Source: Adineta ricciae (taxonomy: Eukaryota > Rotifera > Eurotatoria > Adinetida > Adinetidae). Taken from it: 64,000 bases of DNA. The stretch lies in the NCBI GenBank assembly GCA_905250025.1, contig CAJNOJ010000132.1, positions 214,782 through 278,781 on the forward strand. The letters run 5' to 3'. Both the position numbers and the translations under genes were made by a program. Below, piece after piece: positions 54,395-64,000 of this stretch. The notes under the pieces were generated by a model, which made no database searches, was not told where the DNA came from, and saw only the letters and a program-made list of their open reading frames with translations. Numbering within the stretch: position 1 is the first letter of the stretch; each line of letters opens with the position of its first letter.

Positions 54395-57300
54395 TTATAT
54401 AGGATGTCTTTGAACAGCATCAGTGTTCTTACTTTCATCACATGGATTTCGGTCCGTTCCAGTTGATAGTTTTAATCCTAGGTAATCCCATATCATCCGC
54501 CCAATCGTCGTCGCGTACCATTCTCTTGAATAAAATGATGAAGGTAAAATATATAGCATAAAGCTGGTCAATTGAGGAAGAAATGAAACGAAGTAAGATA
54601 CGATCAGAACATATCTGATCAAATTGCTTTCCAAATTTTGGCAATACAGTGTAAATGAAATGATAAAAAGCGGTAATGAAAATAACTGTGGAACTAAAGT
54701 TATTCCAGGACCAATGACTAGTTCCTTATTTTCATTTAAAATTTGTAAAATAAAATGAGAACGTATTTGAAATTTGATCAAAATTGATTGATGAGATTTC
54801 GTGAGAATCTTTCGAGCATTGATCTTATTTCTTGCGACTATGAAACTAATCATAATCGTTGAACAGAAATTGATCATTAATGGCAAAATCGAATTGATAA
54901 TCGACACAAACGAATGATAAGAATTCCAGATTCCTCGATGACGATTGGGAAATTCCATCACACACATTGCGTCGTTCGTATTCGTAATTTCTACAAGCGA
55001 TTTGACAAAAATCAGTTCATGAATGTTAGTACCTAAAATACCGATCGCTGTAATGAACATTACACGACGCGCAATGTGCGGTTTTCGAAGCCATTGACTT
55101 CTAAGAAAAAGTGTCGTATAAACCCGTTCAATTGCAATCAATGACGAAAGCCAATAGACAAATCGACTTGACGTAACGAGAAAATAGTTGAATATTTTAC
55201 ATAGGTAATCATTGAGTTCAATTGACGAATAAGAACCGGTCATGTTGATTGATAAATGTAATAACCGGGCAGCGAGGAAAGTTAGATTCACTTGATTGGT
55301 GATACTCATATAAAATAAATACTGTCCGATGCCATATCGAAGCGAATTTTGTCGACGAAAAGTGACGAGAGAAAACAGATTGTTTGGTATTCCTAACAGA
55401 AACAAAAACACCGAAATAGCGATGAGAAAGTGAAAGGTAAACTTTTCATTTGTCGATTTCAGATCGGTATAGAAGAGTTGATCCAACGTGAATATAAACG
55501 AATTGGAGTTGAACTGACATTTTCTTCCGGAATAACATTTGGGACATAAACAGAGAAATTGTTCGCCTTTTAAACAAATCCCATTGGACAAACAAGAAGA
55601 GCATCGATCGAGATGGAAATTGTATTGAAAACATTGTACTCGCGTGTGATTTTCATTGCAAATGCATAGGTAATGTTCATCGTAAAAACAGAATAAATTC
55701 GTCGAATTTTCACAGAGAAAATGATATTTTATAGGAGAGATTCGTTTTTGTCGAATTGACATGCATTGTGTTCGCGCATTTAATTGCGTTATTCCATGTA
55801 TTGATTGAATATCAATTTGAACCGAAATGACATAGATGTTTGGAGAACTCTCGTTAGAATATAGTTTAACTACAACAATTTCAGGGATAGTTCCATGTTG
55901 ATGTCGATATTCAATCAAATTCGGAAGAACTCGATAAACTTTTTGATGAACAAGCTGTAAAGTTAAGGAAACAAAATCAATATCGAAGTATTGTACAACA
56001 GCTGCTAAATATGTCATTGTCTCATTGATGAATAATTTAATTTCCGGTTTTCTAAATTCACATTTGTCACCATGATATTCATCCGTACATATACAAGAAC
56101 TCGTTTCGGGCTTCGACGTTGAAAAACAGGAACCATTGTTTCGACAAGGATTTGATTGACATCGATCATGTTCGATAGAGCATTGCTCTCCATATCGATT
56201 AAACGAACAGATGCAATAGGGTAGATGATTTCCGAGTATTAAACCTCGATATTCGGGTTTACATAAAGATCCGTAAGAGCAATAGCCATTTGCGCATCGT
56301 TCATCTTTCAATGAACAATTTTTACCGGTAAAATTTGCCTTACAAAGACAAATGTATTGTGATTTTTTGTTGAGAATGGCTTGACAATCTTGATTTGTAT
56401 TACAAGGGTTACTTGCACATGGATCGTTTTGTCTGGGAAAGCGTAGAATTTTGGCGAGACGTAATACAGGTAGATAATCAAAGTCAATCGGGTATTTCCA
56501 TACAGCAAAGAGTTTCGGTTGATCGAAATCGACTTTTTCATACATTTCAATTTGAATTGAGTAAAGATGATCATTTGAATAGTTCAAATATCGTTCTAGT
56601 TTATGTCGAAGAAATCGTTTCGAACGAGAGTAGACGTAATGAGCTAACTTTTTCGTGTAAGTCGCTAATTCTGATACAGCTCGCGCATGAAAGAAATAAT
56701 TGGTCAGAACTTCATTCTCAAACATGAACAAAATCACGATCTTGAAGACAATGTCGATATTTTTCGTCGTCGAATATGTTGATTCAGAAAGATCAAGATG
56801 AAAAAGTAAACTTATCCGATCACTGTGATATTGACATTTATCGCCATGATACTGTGGAGGGCAAAAGCAAACGATGGACTTATTGTAGAGATAAACACCA
56901 ATACCTCGATTACACCAATAGGCAACCGGATCTGTAGTATTTAACGAGACTATCGATGATTTCACTGTTGGACTCGTCGAAGGCAACGATAATGTAATGT
57001 TCGAATCGATTGGAAATTGAATTAATCGAATTTTCTGATGGGAATTTTTCACAACGATCTCTTTGTCTTCACGATATTGAAATCTGGTTAATTGAGAAAT
57101 ATGTTGATATTCACACATATATTCATCTTCACCCATGGAACAATCAAACTTTTGATTGCATCGGCCATTTCTGACACAACTTCCGTTAAAACAAACTGCA
57201 TCGTAAACTCGATTACAAAATGAAACATTAATTCGATAATTACACCAAAAGTCATCATCAGATTGATTGTGACATCGTTCTCCAACACAATGGTTCCAAT

Positions 57301-59299
57301 AAGGAATACATTGTTCATTGGATGAACATTTGTAATTATATCCAAGCATAGTTTGTTGATTACAGTGTAAAATAGTATTTCTCTCGTCTATTCCTCCGTA
57401 ACAATCAATAATTCTGTTCCCGATTTGCTGCCACGTAATACATGAAATCGTTTTTTGATGTGTAAAACAAGCAAACTCGGTTGTTTTATTACAAATTGTT
57501 GAAAATGGGACTAATTGATTGGATGAGTTCGATTCGTCTGAAGCGTCCTCGCAATCCCATTGATAGTCCGATACCCATTTTCGATCAATACATTGTCCAC
57601 TACGGCATTGCCACTGCTCGTCCGAACATTTCCACCATTGTTTACATTCCGTTGTATTTTCATCGTGTTTCGAAGGTAAATTCCAAAACGTATTGCAATA
57701 ATATCGAAACGGTATATAGATTTCTTCAGAAGCATCAGTGCTTCTATTTGACAACCAGGATTGCTCAATATATTGTCGGAGAAGATAACATTGGTCTTTT
57801 TTCTTAAAGTTACAATTCATATCGGATAATTTTTGACTTGTGCCTAACCAATATTCGTCGAATGCGTTTCTACAATCCGAGTGTGAATTACCAAGAGCAG
57901 TAATACTTAAACAGGTTGGTTCATCTAGCGAACAACGAAAATGATATCGAGAGCATGATGTATTTGTTGTGTGTTGATTGACCGTTGAAGATGTATTTAA
58001 CGCCTGCTGACAAACGAAATGTTCGATTTCGTGAAGTTTGGTTAGAAATGAAAGATTCATCGCAATAATATCAGTGGATATCCCGTGACATTTGATTGTT
58101 CCATTAATAAGAAGAAAGTCTGGTCGCAGTTTATAGTATTTCGGATAGAAAAAGAAAACATATGGAGCCATAATTCCTTTTTTAGAAAATGGAATCGAGT
58201 TCGAGTGGCACGCCGAATGTAATTCTTCGGTACAAAAAGTATTCTCTTCTCCACATGGACAATCAACATGTACGGCTCCGGATAAATCACAAAGAAGAAT
58301 AAATCGACATTGATCTTCGATTGTTAAATTGATCATTTTTGTTCCATTATAGTTATACTCTTCATAGCATCGTCCGTTCGGTAATGTCCACATATCGTTG
58401 ATATAATGTGTTTCACAAATGAAGGCTTGTTCACGCTTACTTCGACATTCCGATTTGAATCGTGCCATGGTCTGAAAATCGAATCGATCAATAATGCATT
58501 GTCCATCACCGCACGAATATTGAGTCGGCGGACAAATTCGATCATCGCACGGAATATAGATTCCATCTGATGAACATCTAATATCGTCATACAACTGCAT
58601 TTCATCACTCCAATCCAAACAATCGAAATCTCCATCGAGGAAATATGTGTCAGGAATACACATTCCATTCGTGCACCGATATTCATCTTCCTCACATTCC
58701 TTCGATTCTAAATGATGGCAATTTTCTTCATCAAATCCGAACATACACTGTTGAACACCATCACAGATATCTCTCCAATCTAGGCACAACAAACCGGAGT
58801 TACACTGTAAGGTTTCGTAGCAGATTGTATCCCCATACAATTGAACATAATGAGAATTAGCCATTCGCAGATTATTTTCAGCATAGAACGTATCTGTCAG
58901 TGTTCTTCCTATTGGTAATAAATATTCACATGTTACACCAAACGATTGTGAATTAACACATTTACATATATGCCCGTTCACTTGCTCGATTGGATTCGTT
59001 AGATATCGAATATAGTCTTCAACTTTTTCGATACTTGATCTCCATTGATGCAAAACAGTACCAACACTTATATTCATCCTTCGAAGATCAGCTAATAGAT
59101 ACGGCACTCCATTGTTATGACAATGCCCTGTGTCATTACTCCTATTCAGAACAATGGGTTCTATCGGCCGACGACAAAATGGTAAACTTTTATGGAAAAT
59201 ACAATCATAAAACTCTACCGAAGGACTATCGATGGTATTGTAAACATATATTGTTGAATCGACGAATGATAAAATAAAAAGGACGAATACTTTTCTCAT
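54395..59299 (-). CDS. Giant LDLa / EGF / seven-transmembrane receptor, copy B
   Basis: 1634 aa, exactly the same length as copy A, uninterrupted over 4.9 kb. All LDLa and EGF cysteines I checked are kept, and the 7TM part with IAIERVYTT is nearly identical. Substitutions cluster in the linkers (for example FPRQNDPC against FVKQDDPC before the EGF array, and SLTLQLVHQKVYRV). Retention of such a long frame in both copies shows strong constraint. Confidence 0.85.
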   Translation of the reverse strand: MRKVFVLFILSFVDSTIYVYNTIDSPSVEFYDCIFHKSLPFCRRPIEPIVLNRSNDTGHCHNNGVPYLLADLRRMNISVGTVLHQWRSSIEKVEDYIRYLTNPIEQVNGHICKCVNSQSFGVTCEYLLPIGRTLTDTFYAENNLRMANSHYVQLYGDTICYETLQCNSGLLCLDWRDICDGVQQCMFGFDEENCHHLESKECEEDEYRCTNGMCIPDTYFLDGDFDCLDWSDEMQLYDDIRCSSDGIYIPCDDRICPPTQYSCGDGQCIIDRFDFQTMARFKSECRSKREQAFICETHYINDMWTLPNGRCYEEYNYNGTKMINLTIEDQCRFILLCDLSGAVHVDCPCGEENTFCTEELHSACHSNSIPFSKKGIMAPYVFFFYPKYYKLRPDFLLINGTIKCHGISTDIIAMNLSFLTKLHEIEHFVCQQALNTSSTVNQHTTNTSCSRYHFRCSLDEPTCLSITALGNSHSDCRNAFDEYWLGTSQKLSDMNCNFKKKDQCYLLRQYIEQSWLSNRSTDASEEIYIPFRYYCNTFWNLPSKHDENTTECKQWWKCSDEQWQCRSGQCIDRKWVSDYQWDCEDASDESNSSNQLVPFSTICNKTTEFACFTHQKTISCITWQQIGNRIIDCYGGIDERNTILHCNQQTMLGYNYKCSSNEQCIPYWNHCVGERCHNQSDDDFWCNYRINVSFCNRVYDAVCFNGSCVRNGRCNQKFDCSMGEDEYMCEYQHISQLTRFQYREDKEIVVKNSHQKIRLIQFPIDSNITLSLPSTSPTVKSSIVSLNTTDPVAYWCNRGIGVYLYNKSIVCFCPPQYHGDKCQYHSDRISLLFHLDLSESTYSTTKNIDIVFKIVILFMFENEVLTNYFFHARAVSELATYTKKLAHYVYSRSKRFLRHKLERYLNYSNDHLYSIQIEMYEKVDFDQPKLFAVWKYPIDFDYLPVLRLAKILRFPRQNDPCASNPCNTNQDCQAILNKKSQYICLCKANFTGKNCSLKDERCANGYCSYGSLCKPEYRGLILGNHLPYCICSFNRYGEQCSIEHDRCQSNPCRNNGSCFSTSKPETSSCICTDEYHGDKCEFRKPEIKLFINETMTYLAAVVQYFDIDFVSLTLQLVHQKVYRVLPNLIEYRHQHGTIPEIVVVKLYSNESSPNIYVISVQIDIQSIHGITQLNARTQCMSIRQKRISPIKYHFLCENSTNLFCFYDEHYLCICNENHTRVQCFQYNFHLDRCSSCLSNGICLKGEQFLCLCPKCYSGRKCQFNSNSFIFTLDQLFYTDLKSTNEKFTFHFLIAISVFLFLLGIPNNLFSLVTFRRQNSLRYGIGQYLFYMSITNQVNLTFLAARLLHLSINMTGSYSSIELNDYLCKIFNYFLVTSSRFVYWLSSLIAIERVYTTLFLRSQWLRKPHIARRVMFITAIGILGTNIHELIFVKSLVEITNTNDAMCVMEFPNRHRGIWNSYHSFVSIINSILPLMINFCSTIMISFIVARNKINARKILTKSHQSILIKFQIRSHFILQILNENKELVIGPGITLVPQLFSLPLFIISFTLYCQNLESNLIRYVLIVSYFVSFLPQLTSFMLYILPSSFYSREWYATTIGRMIWDYLGLKLSTGTDRNPCDESKNTDAVQRHPI

Positions 59300-59356
59300 T
59301 TGTGATTATCATATACCAAACCAAGTATTTCAACGATGCAATAGAGAAAAAAAATC

Positions 59357-59357
59357 N
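59357..59357. other. Single N: probable scaffold join
   Basis: The N lies in a short A-rich tract 58 bp upstream of the copy-B receptor start, directly at the point where the NHL gene on the other side is in mid-exon. Copy A continues past the equivalent point with different sequence, so the join is suspect. Confidence 0.75.
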
Positions 59358-61979
59358 TTGAGTATTACACGAACCACCAACATGACAATACGTGGAGTTG
59401 TCAACTAAACAAAGCAACAAACAAACAATAGTACTTTCGCTGAATATGCGTGGTAACTGCGCCGTCTTTTATGAGTACAGTTTTACATTCAATCATCTAT
59501 GAATTGTTGTGAACACTTACTAAAACGATCGAGATTGACATCCGTTAAGCCAAGTACCCCGACTGTGAAGTGTGTGTTCCTTAATTTATTTTTATTTGAT
59601 ACAAGTATTATGTATCTGATGTCAGTATGAAGGTTAATTGTGAATCTGAATTCTTGTTCACCACGACACTGACGGTCGTGGAATCGAATAGAATTTTTTT
59701 TTGGATTCAATGGATCGAATTGGTTTTCATAGAGATAAATATCTACACGATTGCCTGCATCAATTGAAATGGCATAGTATTCATTTCTAGGCACGCTTAG
59801 CTGCGTAGTTTCGTAGTGGTAGAGTGAACCGGTACATGTTTTATCATATGTTGGACTATTGCCTGTTAATTTTGACTGATGATCAGTGTAAACAGCTGGT
59901 GAATCATCTACTTAAAAAACAATCACCTGTTACTATATCATGAATTTTGGAGACAAAATATGACTTACTTGTGCTTTGAAAACTGACATGACTACTACCA
60001 AGTACTTTGACAGAGAATTCTCCTGTTACCTTTGGGACACAGGTTGACACTATCAGAATGTATGAAACGTTCGTCTCTAATTGCACGGTAATTTGGTATG
60101 GATTACCATTGCAGCCATTACCTTCATTCGAGAATAAATTTATTGATGGTATGACTGAGTAGAATTTCTGTTTATATATATAACTGGATATGTCGATATT
60201 AGAACTGCTGCTAAGAATAGTATAGAAGCCACTTTCATTCACGTACATTTGCAGTGCTTCGTAATAGTACTTGCTGGTTTTTGTACAAATATCACGGGCA
60301 TATGTTGGACGATCTGTTGTCAATGCAGACGAGTATACTGATTCGACAACGGATTCAGAATCTATTTAGGTTTAGAATTATGTTACAAGTGTTCTTACGT
60401 GAATCACTGGCATTCGTTACTCACTCGTGCGTTGAAGATGAACTGTGTTAGAACCGAATACAGTGATCGAGAATGGACCTGTCACATTTGGATTATACGT
60501 TGTTACAACCAAGATATATTTCGTGTTGAGAAGAAGTTCAAGGGTGAATTTAAACTGATCTCTGTTGCAGCATTTGCCATACCACGCAATAAGGTTGTGT
60601 ATCGGATTGAATCGATCAAAATGATCTTTGTATACATGACCATACAGATCGATACTACTGTTGCCGGTGAGAACGTAAAAGCCCTTCTCACGGACAATGA
60701 TTTCAATGTCTTCATAGTGATATTGCAAGTTATTGAGTGTAGCACGTGAAAACATGGTGTGGTTTGCTGTTAAGATCGATGAGTATTGCGTTTGGACGCT
60801 TGATGGAACATCCGCTGAAAAACTAATTAGTTAGTAGCTTTCACGAAAATATTTCAAACTATTACCACAAGAATCTTTTTGTAGATGGAATTTCTGTATT
60901 CTGACATTACTCATAAGACAAACAAATATGTTTCCGTACACATCAAAGCTAAAACTTCGGGGATACTCGAATTGTTTGAAATCAATAATTTTCTCATCGC
61001 ATCCAACCAAACATCGAAAACCATTTGGTCCTGATCCAACGATGCGTTTAGTTCCATATTCCGTGATAAAAATGAATTTGTCAGCGTCCAATACGACAGC
61101 AACTGGAGCGTAGAGTATTATTGTAATATCGGATGAGTCCTGTCCTGCTACTGTTTTTCCGCGTGTTTGTCCTGGATAAAATAGTTGAATTCGGTGATTG
61201 TTATAATCCGCCACATATAAGTCAAAATTGATGTCAACAAAGATTCCTCTAGGACCATCCAATTGATCCGGTTTCCAACCGTTTTTTCGTGTACCAGCAA
61301 TAATCATTTTATTCTCCTCATCATTAGTGTTCAAGAATCTCTTTAAGACTATATGATCTCCAAACATAGAACAGTACAGATTATTGTCAACATCTACAAA
61401 CAGATCAGTGCATGGATCATATATGCCGGTGAAAGCAAGGATATTTTTCGCATCCGTCGTCCATTTGTAAACGCGACCCTGGTTAGCAGCAATGTAAATA
61501 TCACCATTGTTCGAAACAAATATAGAGTCAGCCACCGAAAAATCTACGTAGCTAATCGTTTTCAGATCCATGGTACCGTGAGACCTGACTATAACTTGAC
61601 TTTTATTGTCAGAAGTAATATAAATTGTGTTATTTGCATCAATGAATATGAGCACAGCATACTCTTCGATTCCGACGTCATGTACACCTGCAAAAGGCGA
61701 CGCGTCTTGATTCCACTTTGCTGTTGGACACAGTTTTGGCTGATCGTACGAGAGAGCTACAGTAGAACGAGAGAAAATACATCAACTGCTAAACACATTC
61801 GCAAAAGTGTAATCTATTATCAATAGGAATTGAACATATAAATGAATAAACTCTTGAAGGTGAGGACGATTGCATTTTTTGAAGAAGTAAAAACTGTTAC
61901 CTGATATTTCGTAGAGCAGAATCAGTAGAATAACAAGGTGCATAGTTATATCCTTATTTATCTGCATATTTAATGACAT
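59358..61979 (-). CDS. Secreted NHL beta-propeller protein with tandem exon-coded modules (3' end missing at N)
   Basis: Exons on the minus strand are 61979-61901, 61756-60866, 60814-60425, 60361-59969, 59910-59521 and a partial 59404-59358. Exon 1 encodes a signal peptide (MHLVILLILLYEIS). Exon 2 encodes an NHL-type propeller with repeats such as DGPRGIFVDINFDLYVADYNN. Exons 3-5 are 390, 393 and 390 nt, all starting and ending in phase 1, and each encodes one homologous ~130-aa beta module (YHYEDIEIIVREKGFYVL, YYYEALQMYVNESGFYTI, YHYETTQLSVPRNEYYAI), perhaps PPC/CUB-like. Exon 6 begins an EGF-like sequence (YCHVGGSCNTQ) and is cut by the N. It is probably an extracellular or surface protein; such NHL proteins are numerous in bdelloids. 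Function unknown. Confidence 0.75.
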
Positions 61980-63219
61980 GCAAGAAGACAGAATGAATAC
62001 TGCATGCTTTTTCCGATATATATAACTTCATTACTCTCTATTATTTATCATCTCCGAACATCTCGACGAATTAGAGATGATTGATATAAAAAAATATTCC
62101 TTTTGCTCACGACTAATACTTATGAATAAAAAGTTGATTTAAGTATAATATTTGAAGGATTATATTGATATTACGTGATTTAAATATCTGAACATGATCG
62201 TGCTTTCTGCATAGGCACACTCAGTTTTGCATTGTCTATTATGAATGGCGTAATTTAGAATAGTCACATTCCCAGGTTATTATGGCACGGTCGGTTCCGG
62301 CTGGTTAGGTTTGTTTTCCGACCATTTCCTTGCCGCCGGAATGATCGACCTGGGAATGTTACTGATTACTTGGTATTGTGTGGAGTCGATGAACCCTGGA
62401 CGAAATCGATTATATACTTAATTTAGTGCTGGCAACCATATTGTGCATTTGATCCAAAAAGAATTTACTGGAAAACCAAATATTTTGATGCGATATTGAA
62501 TTAGAGAATTAATATTCATTCTGCACGATGCTTCGGAATGTCGAACAATTTCCATTACAAATTCAGAATGGGATATTTTCTTCGGCACATTAGTAGAATG
62601 TATCAAAATCACTGGCAAACAAAAAACGTAACAAACTGACGCGATTACGGCAATGAATCTCTGTATCGTGAACACTAACATAGATTTTGGTTTCTAAATC
62701 ATGTTCATTTATTTAACACATTATGAATCGATATGTTGTTTACATACTCCGCTTCTGAATAGATTACTTATAGTTAAAAACGCCTGCTGGACAGTGTGAA
62801 TTGCGCAGGAGTGACTTTCGTTAGACGATGAAACTGGAATTGATTACCAAAGTCAATGAATGACTTTGTCGTAGATCTGATATTAATAAGAATTTAGTAA
62901 AAGAATACGACGAACTACTGTACAATCAAGTCTCTTTGCTTTCGCGTCTATTGGGTCTTGGCGAAATTTCACGCACAAGACGCCCTGATTACCTGAATCG
63001 ATTAATAACTGTAGAAAAGTCCATATTAGTATAATAAATTAGACGAGAGAAAACAATGCGATGGCACGGATATTGAGAAAAGTAAAATCGAGTGAAATAG
63101 TACACTTCCCAAAACTCCATAGAATCATGCAGAAAGTTTCTATCTACGACGATTGTGGTCTATTCGATTGATTTGTGGAATTGAAGTAAATGACGATTCA
63201 ATTTCTTTGTCGGTGTGAA
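61980..63219. other. Intergenic, 1.2 kb
   Basis: AT-rich promoter side of the NHL gene. It contains the 94-bp inverted-repeat element at 62266-62359 and an open frame at 62418-62681 that only hints at a GPCR helix (FTIQRFIAV). No complete gene. Confidence 0.4.
62266..62359. repeat. 94-bp sequence bounded by 12-bp perfect inverted repeats
   Basis: It begins ACATTCCCAGGT and ends ACCTGGGAATGT, and the repeats extend imperfectly outwards (GTcACATT, AATGTtAC). The interior is distinctly GC-richer than its flanks (GGTCGGTTCCGGCTGG). It could be a very small transposon derivative or a regulatory palindrome. Confidence 0.45.
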
Positions 63220-63552
63220 GCTAGCACCAGATAACGAAAAATCATGAAAATCTTATGTTCAACTGAATTCCCATCCGCAGAAATAGGCTCATTCGACGCA
63301 GAATTTAATTCTACATAGAATGATGTCGTTTTTATCGACGGGGAAACGACTGAGAAGATTCTATTTAGATTTTTTCCTTCCAGACACAAACGTATAGAAA
63401 AATCTGTATAAAATGTTCTCAATCGTTTTCCCGTCGATAAAAACGACACCATTCTATGTAGAATTAAATTCTGCGTCGAATGAGCCTATTTCTGTGGATG
63501 GGAATTCATTTGAACATAAGATTTTTATGATTTTTCGTTATCTGGTGCTAGC
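63220..63552. mobile_element. 333-bp foldback (MITE-like) element
   Basis: Two 137-bp arms, 63220-63356 and 63416-63552, are inverted copies with few mismatches around a 59-bp spacer. The outer end is GCTAGCACCAGATAACG. The right side shows GGTGCTAGC again eight bases further on, which may be a target duplication or an arm slip. The arms share the CATTCGACGCAGAATT... block and the TGCTAGCTTCACA end with the interior of the 48316-49113 element, so the two belong to one family. Confidence 0.75.
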
Positions 63553-63555
63553 TAA

Positions 63556-63783
63556 ATGGTGCTAGCTTCACATCGATACGATGATTGTTTTATGGATTAT
63601 AATGATCGGGATTCGAGCGGGAGTGAAGATGATGATAATGATATTGTACTTGATGCAAAGTCAGTTGAATTAGCACTTCGGAGTTTATCTTTACCACCTG
63701 AACGTGATCATATAAATGTATCAGAAGAAGATTTACCTCCTTATGCTATTCATTTATTAGCAACTACGTACAACCATGAATAA
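63556..63783 (+). CDS. Short acidic open frame beside the foldback, unrecognised
   Basis: A 75-aa frame with SSGSEDDDNDIVLDAKSVE and SLPPERDHINVSEEDLPPYA, not resembling a domain I know. It begins at the foldback arm end and runs into the truncated GPCR sequence at 63768, so the last residues are chimeric. It could be an exon of a transposon-linked or host gene; coding status is uncertain. Confidence 0.25.
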   Translation: MVLASHRYDDCFMDYNDRDSSGSEDDDNDIVLDAKSVELALRSLSLPPERDHINVSEEDLPPYAIHLLATTYNHE

Positions 63784-64000
63784 CGAGACACGTCGATACA
63801 TCCAGATAACAAAGAGATGACTAAGCGTGGAGACGATAAAAGAAGTAGAAGGATAGGACTGATGACAAGTTGCCTATGCTCATTCCACTGTTCTCGCATA
63901 TGCTGCGTGAAATTTTGTCGATTTTGAGCTTCTGCTCGTCGTCGAGCAGTTCCAATGATGATCAATACGGCAGAAAGAAGATTTATAATGAATGGTCCAA
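63768..64000 (-). pseudogene. Truncated copy of the 7TM receptor (lacks helix 7)
   Basis: Nearly identical to about 27278-27510 on the minus strand, including TARRRAEAQNRQNF and the helix-6 region. At 63767 the match stops: after SRYSWLY the frame reads VVANK and a stop at 63750, instead of entering helix 7. The right edge is the window end. A receptor without helix 7 should not fold, so I call it a broken gene. Confidence 0.65.

Larger units (their letters stand above)
31985..59356. repeat. Copy B of the ~27 kb direct duplication
   Basis: Collinear with 1-26778, same strand and gene order. It is about 0.6 kb longer, mostly because of the 798-bp element at 48316-49113, offset by deletions near 41480, 41600 and 47250. 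It ends at the N at 59357, inside the same A-rich tract where copy A continues. Confidence 0.95.

Noticed and set aside
62418..62681. Open frame with FTIQRFIAV, like the third helix of a GPCR
   Set aside because: Only this short stretch is suggestive; no flanking helices are visible, so it is too weak for a gene or pseudogene call.
1..64000. Bacterial contamination, because of bacterial-style genes
   Set aside because: Spliceosomal introns, GPCRs, an F-box protein and a DEAH-ankyrin gene surround them on the same contigs.
1..64000. tRNA, rRNA or CRISPR array
   Set aside because: No cloverleaf-like or rRNA-like stretch and no regularly spaced short repeats were seen on reading; weak cases could be missed without a covariance search.

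Overview
This is nuclear DNA of an animal, most likely a bdelloid rotifer (Adineta/Rotaria type). I infer this from the compact multi-exon genes with many 49-60 nt GT-AG introns. The gene content also fits: ankyrin plus arginine ADP-ribosyltransferase, NHL beta-propeller proteins, F-box proteins, and large intronless LDLa/EGF/7TM receptors. Several genes look bacterial or fungal in ancestry (M20 amidohydrolase, sterol-glucosyltransferase-like GT, PA-domain subtilase). No database search was run, so the genus is a guess.

The dominant feature is a block of about 27 kb present twice in direct orientation: copy A at 1-26778 and copy B at 31985-59356. By eye the two are mostly well above 90% identical, and exon lengths match in every multi-exon gene I reconstructed in both. 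Gene order in each copy is: M20 amidohydrolase (-), GNAT acetyltransferase (+), ankyrin/ART (-), EGF-7TM receptor (+), F-box protein (-), AGPAT/LCLAT1-like acyltransferase (+, 6 exons), LRR gene relic (+), a 91-92 aa unknown protein (-), sterol-glucosyltransferase-like protein (-, 5 exons), potato-inhibitor-I-type protease inhibitor (-, 3 exons), decayed ubiquitin-like gene (+), membrane-anchored subtilase (+, 18 exons), and a 1634-aa LDLa/EGF/7TM receptor (-). Copy B carries a 798-bp inverted-repeat transposon that is absent from copy A.

Two single Ns, at 27602 and 59357, each fall inside a gene and look like scaffold joins. Left of 27602 is the 3' half of a 7TM receptor. Right of it is an ankyrin/DEAH-helicase gene (5' end at 31976) that has lost its 3' end. 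Right of 59357 is a secreted NHL protein gene with exon-sized tandem modules, also cut at the N. It is followed by a stretch with small inverted-repeat elements, including a 333-bp foldback, and a truncated copy of the same 7TM receptor gene at the window end. The tandem arrangement may therefore be two haplotypes placed end to end by the assembler rather than a real tandem duplication.

The genes do not form one pathway; they are an ordinary mixed stretch of animal genome. The most notable items are the protease inhibitor whose start codon is split by an intron (with a GC donor in one copy), the ankyrin-DEAH fusion, the GT with a GH2-like N-terminal domain, and the nested inverted-repeat elements.
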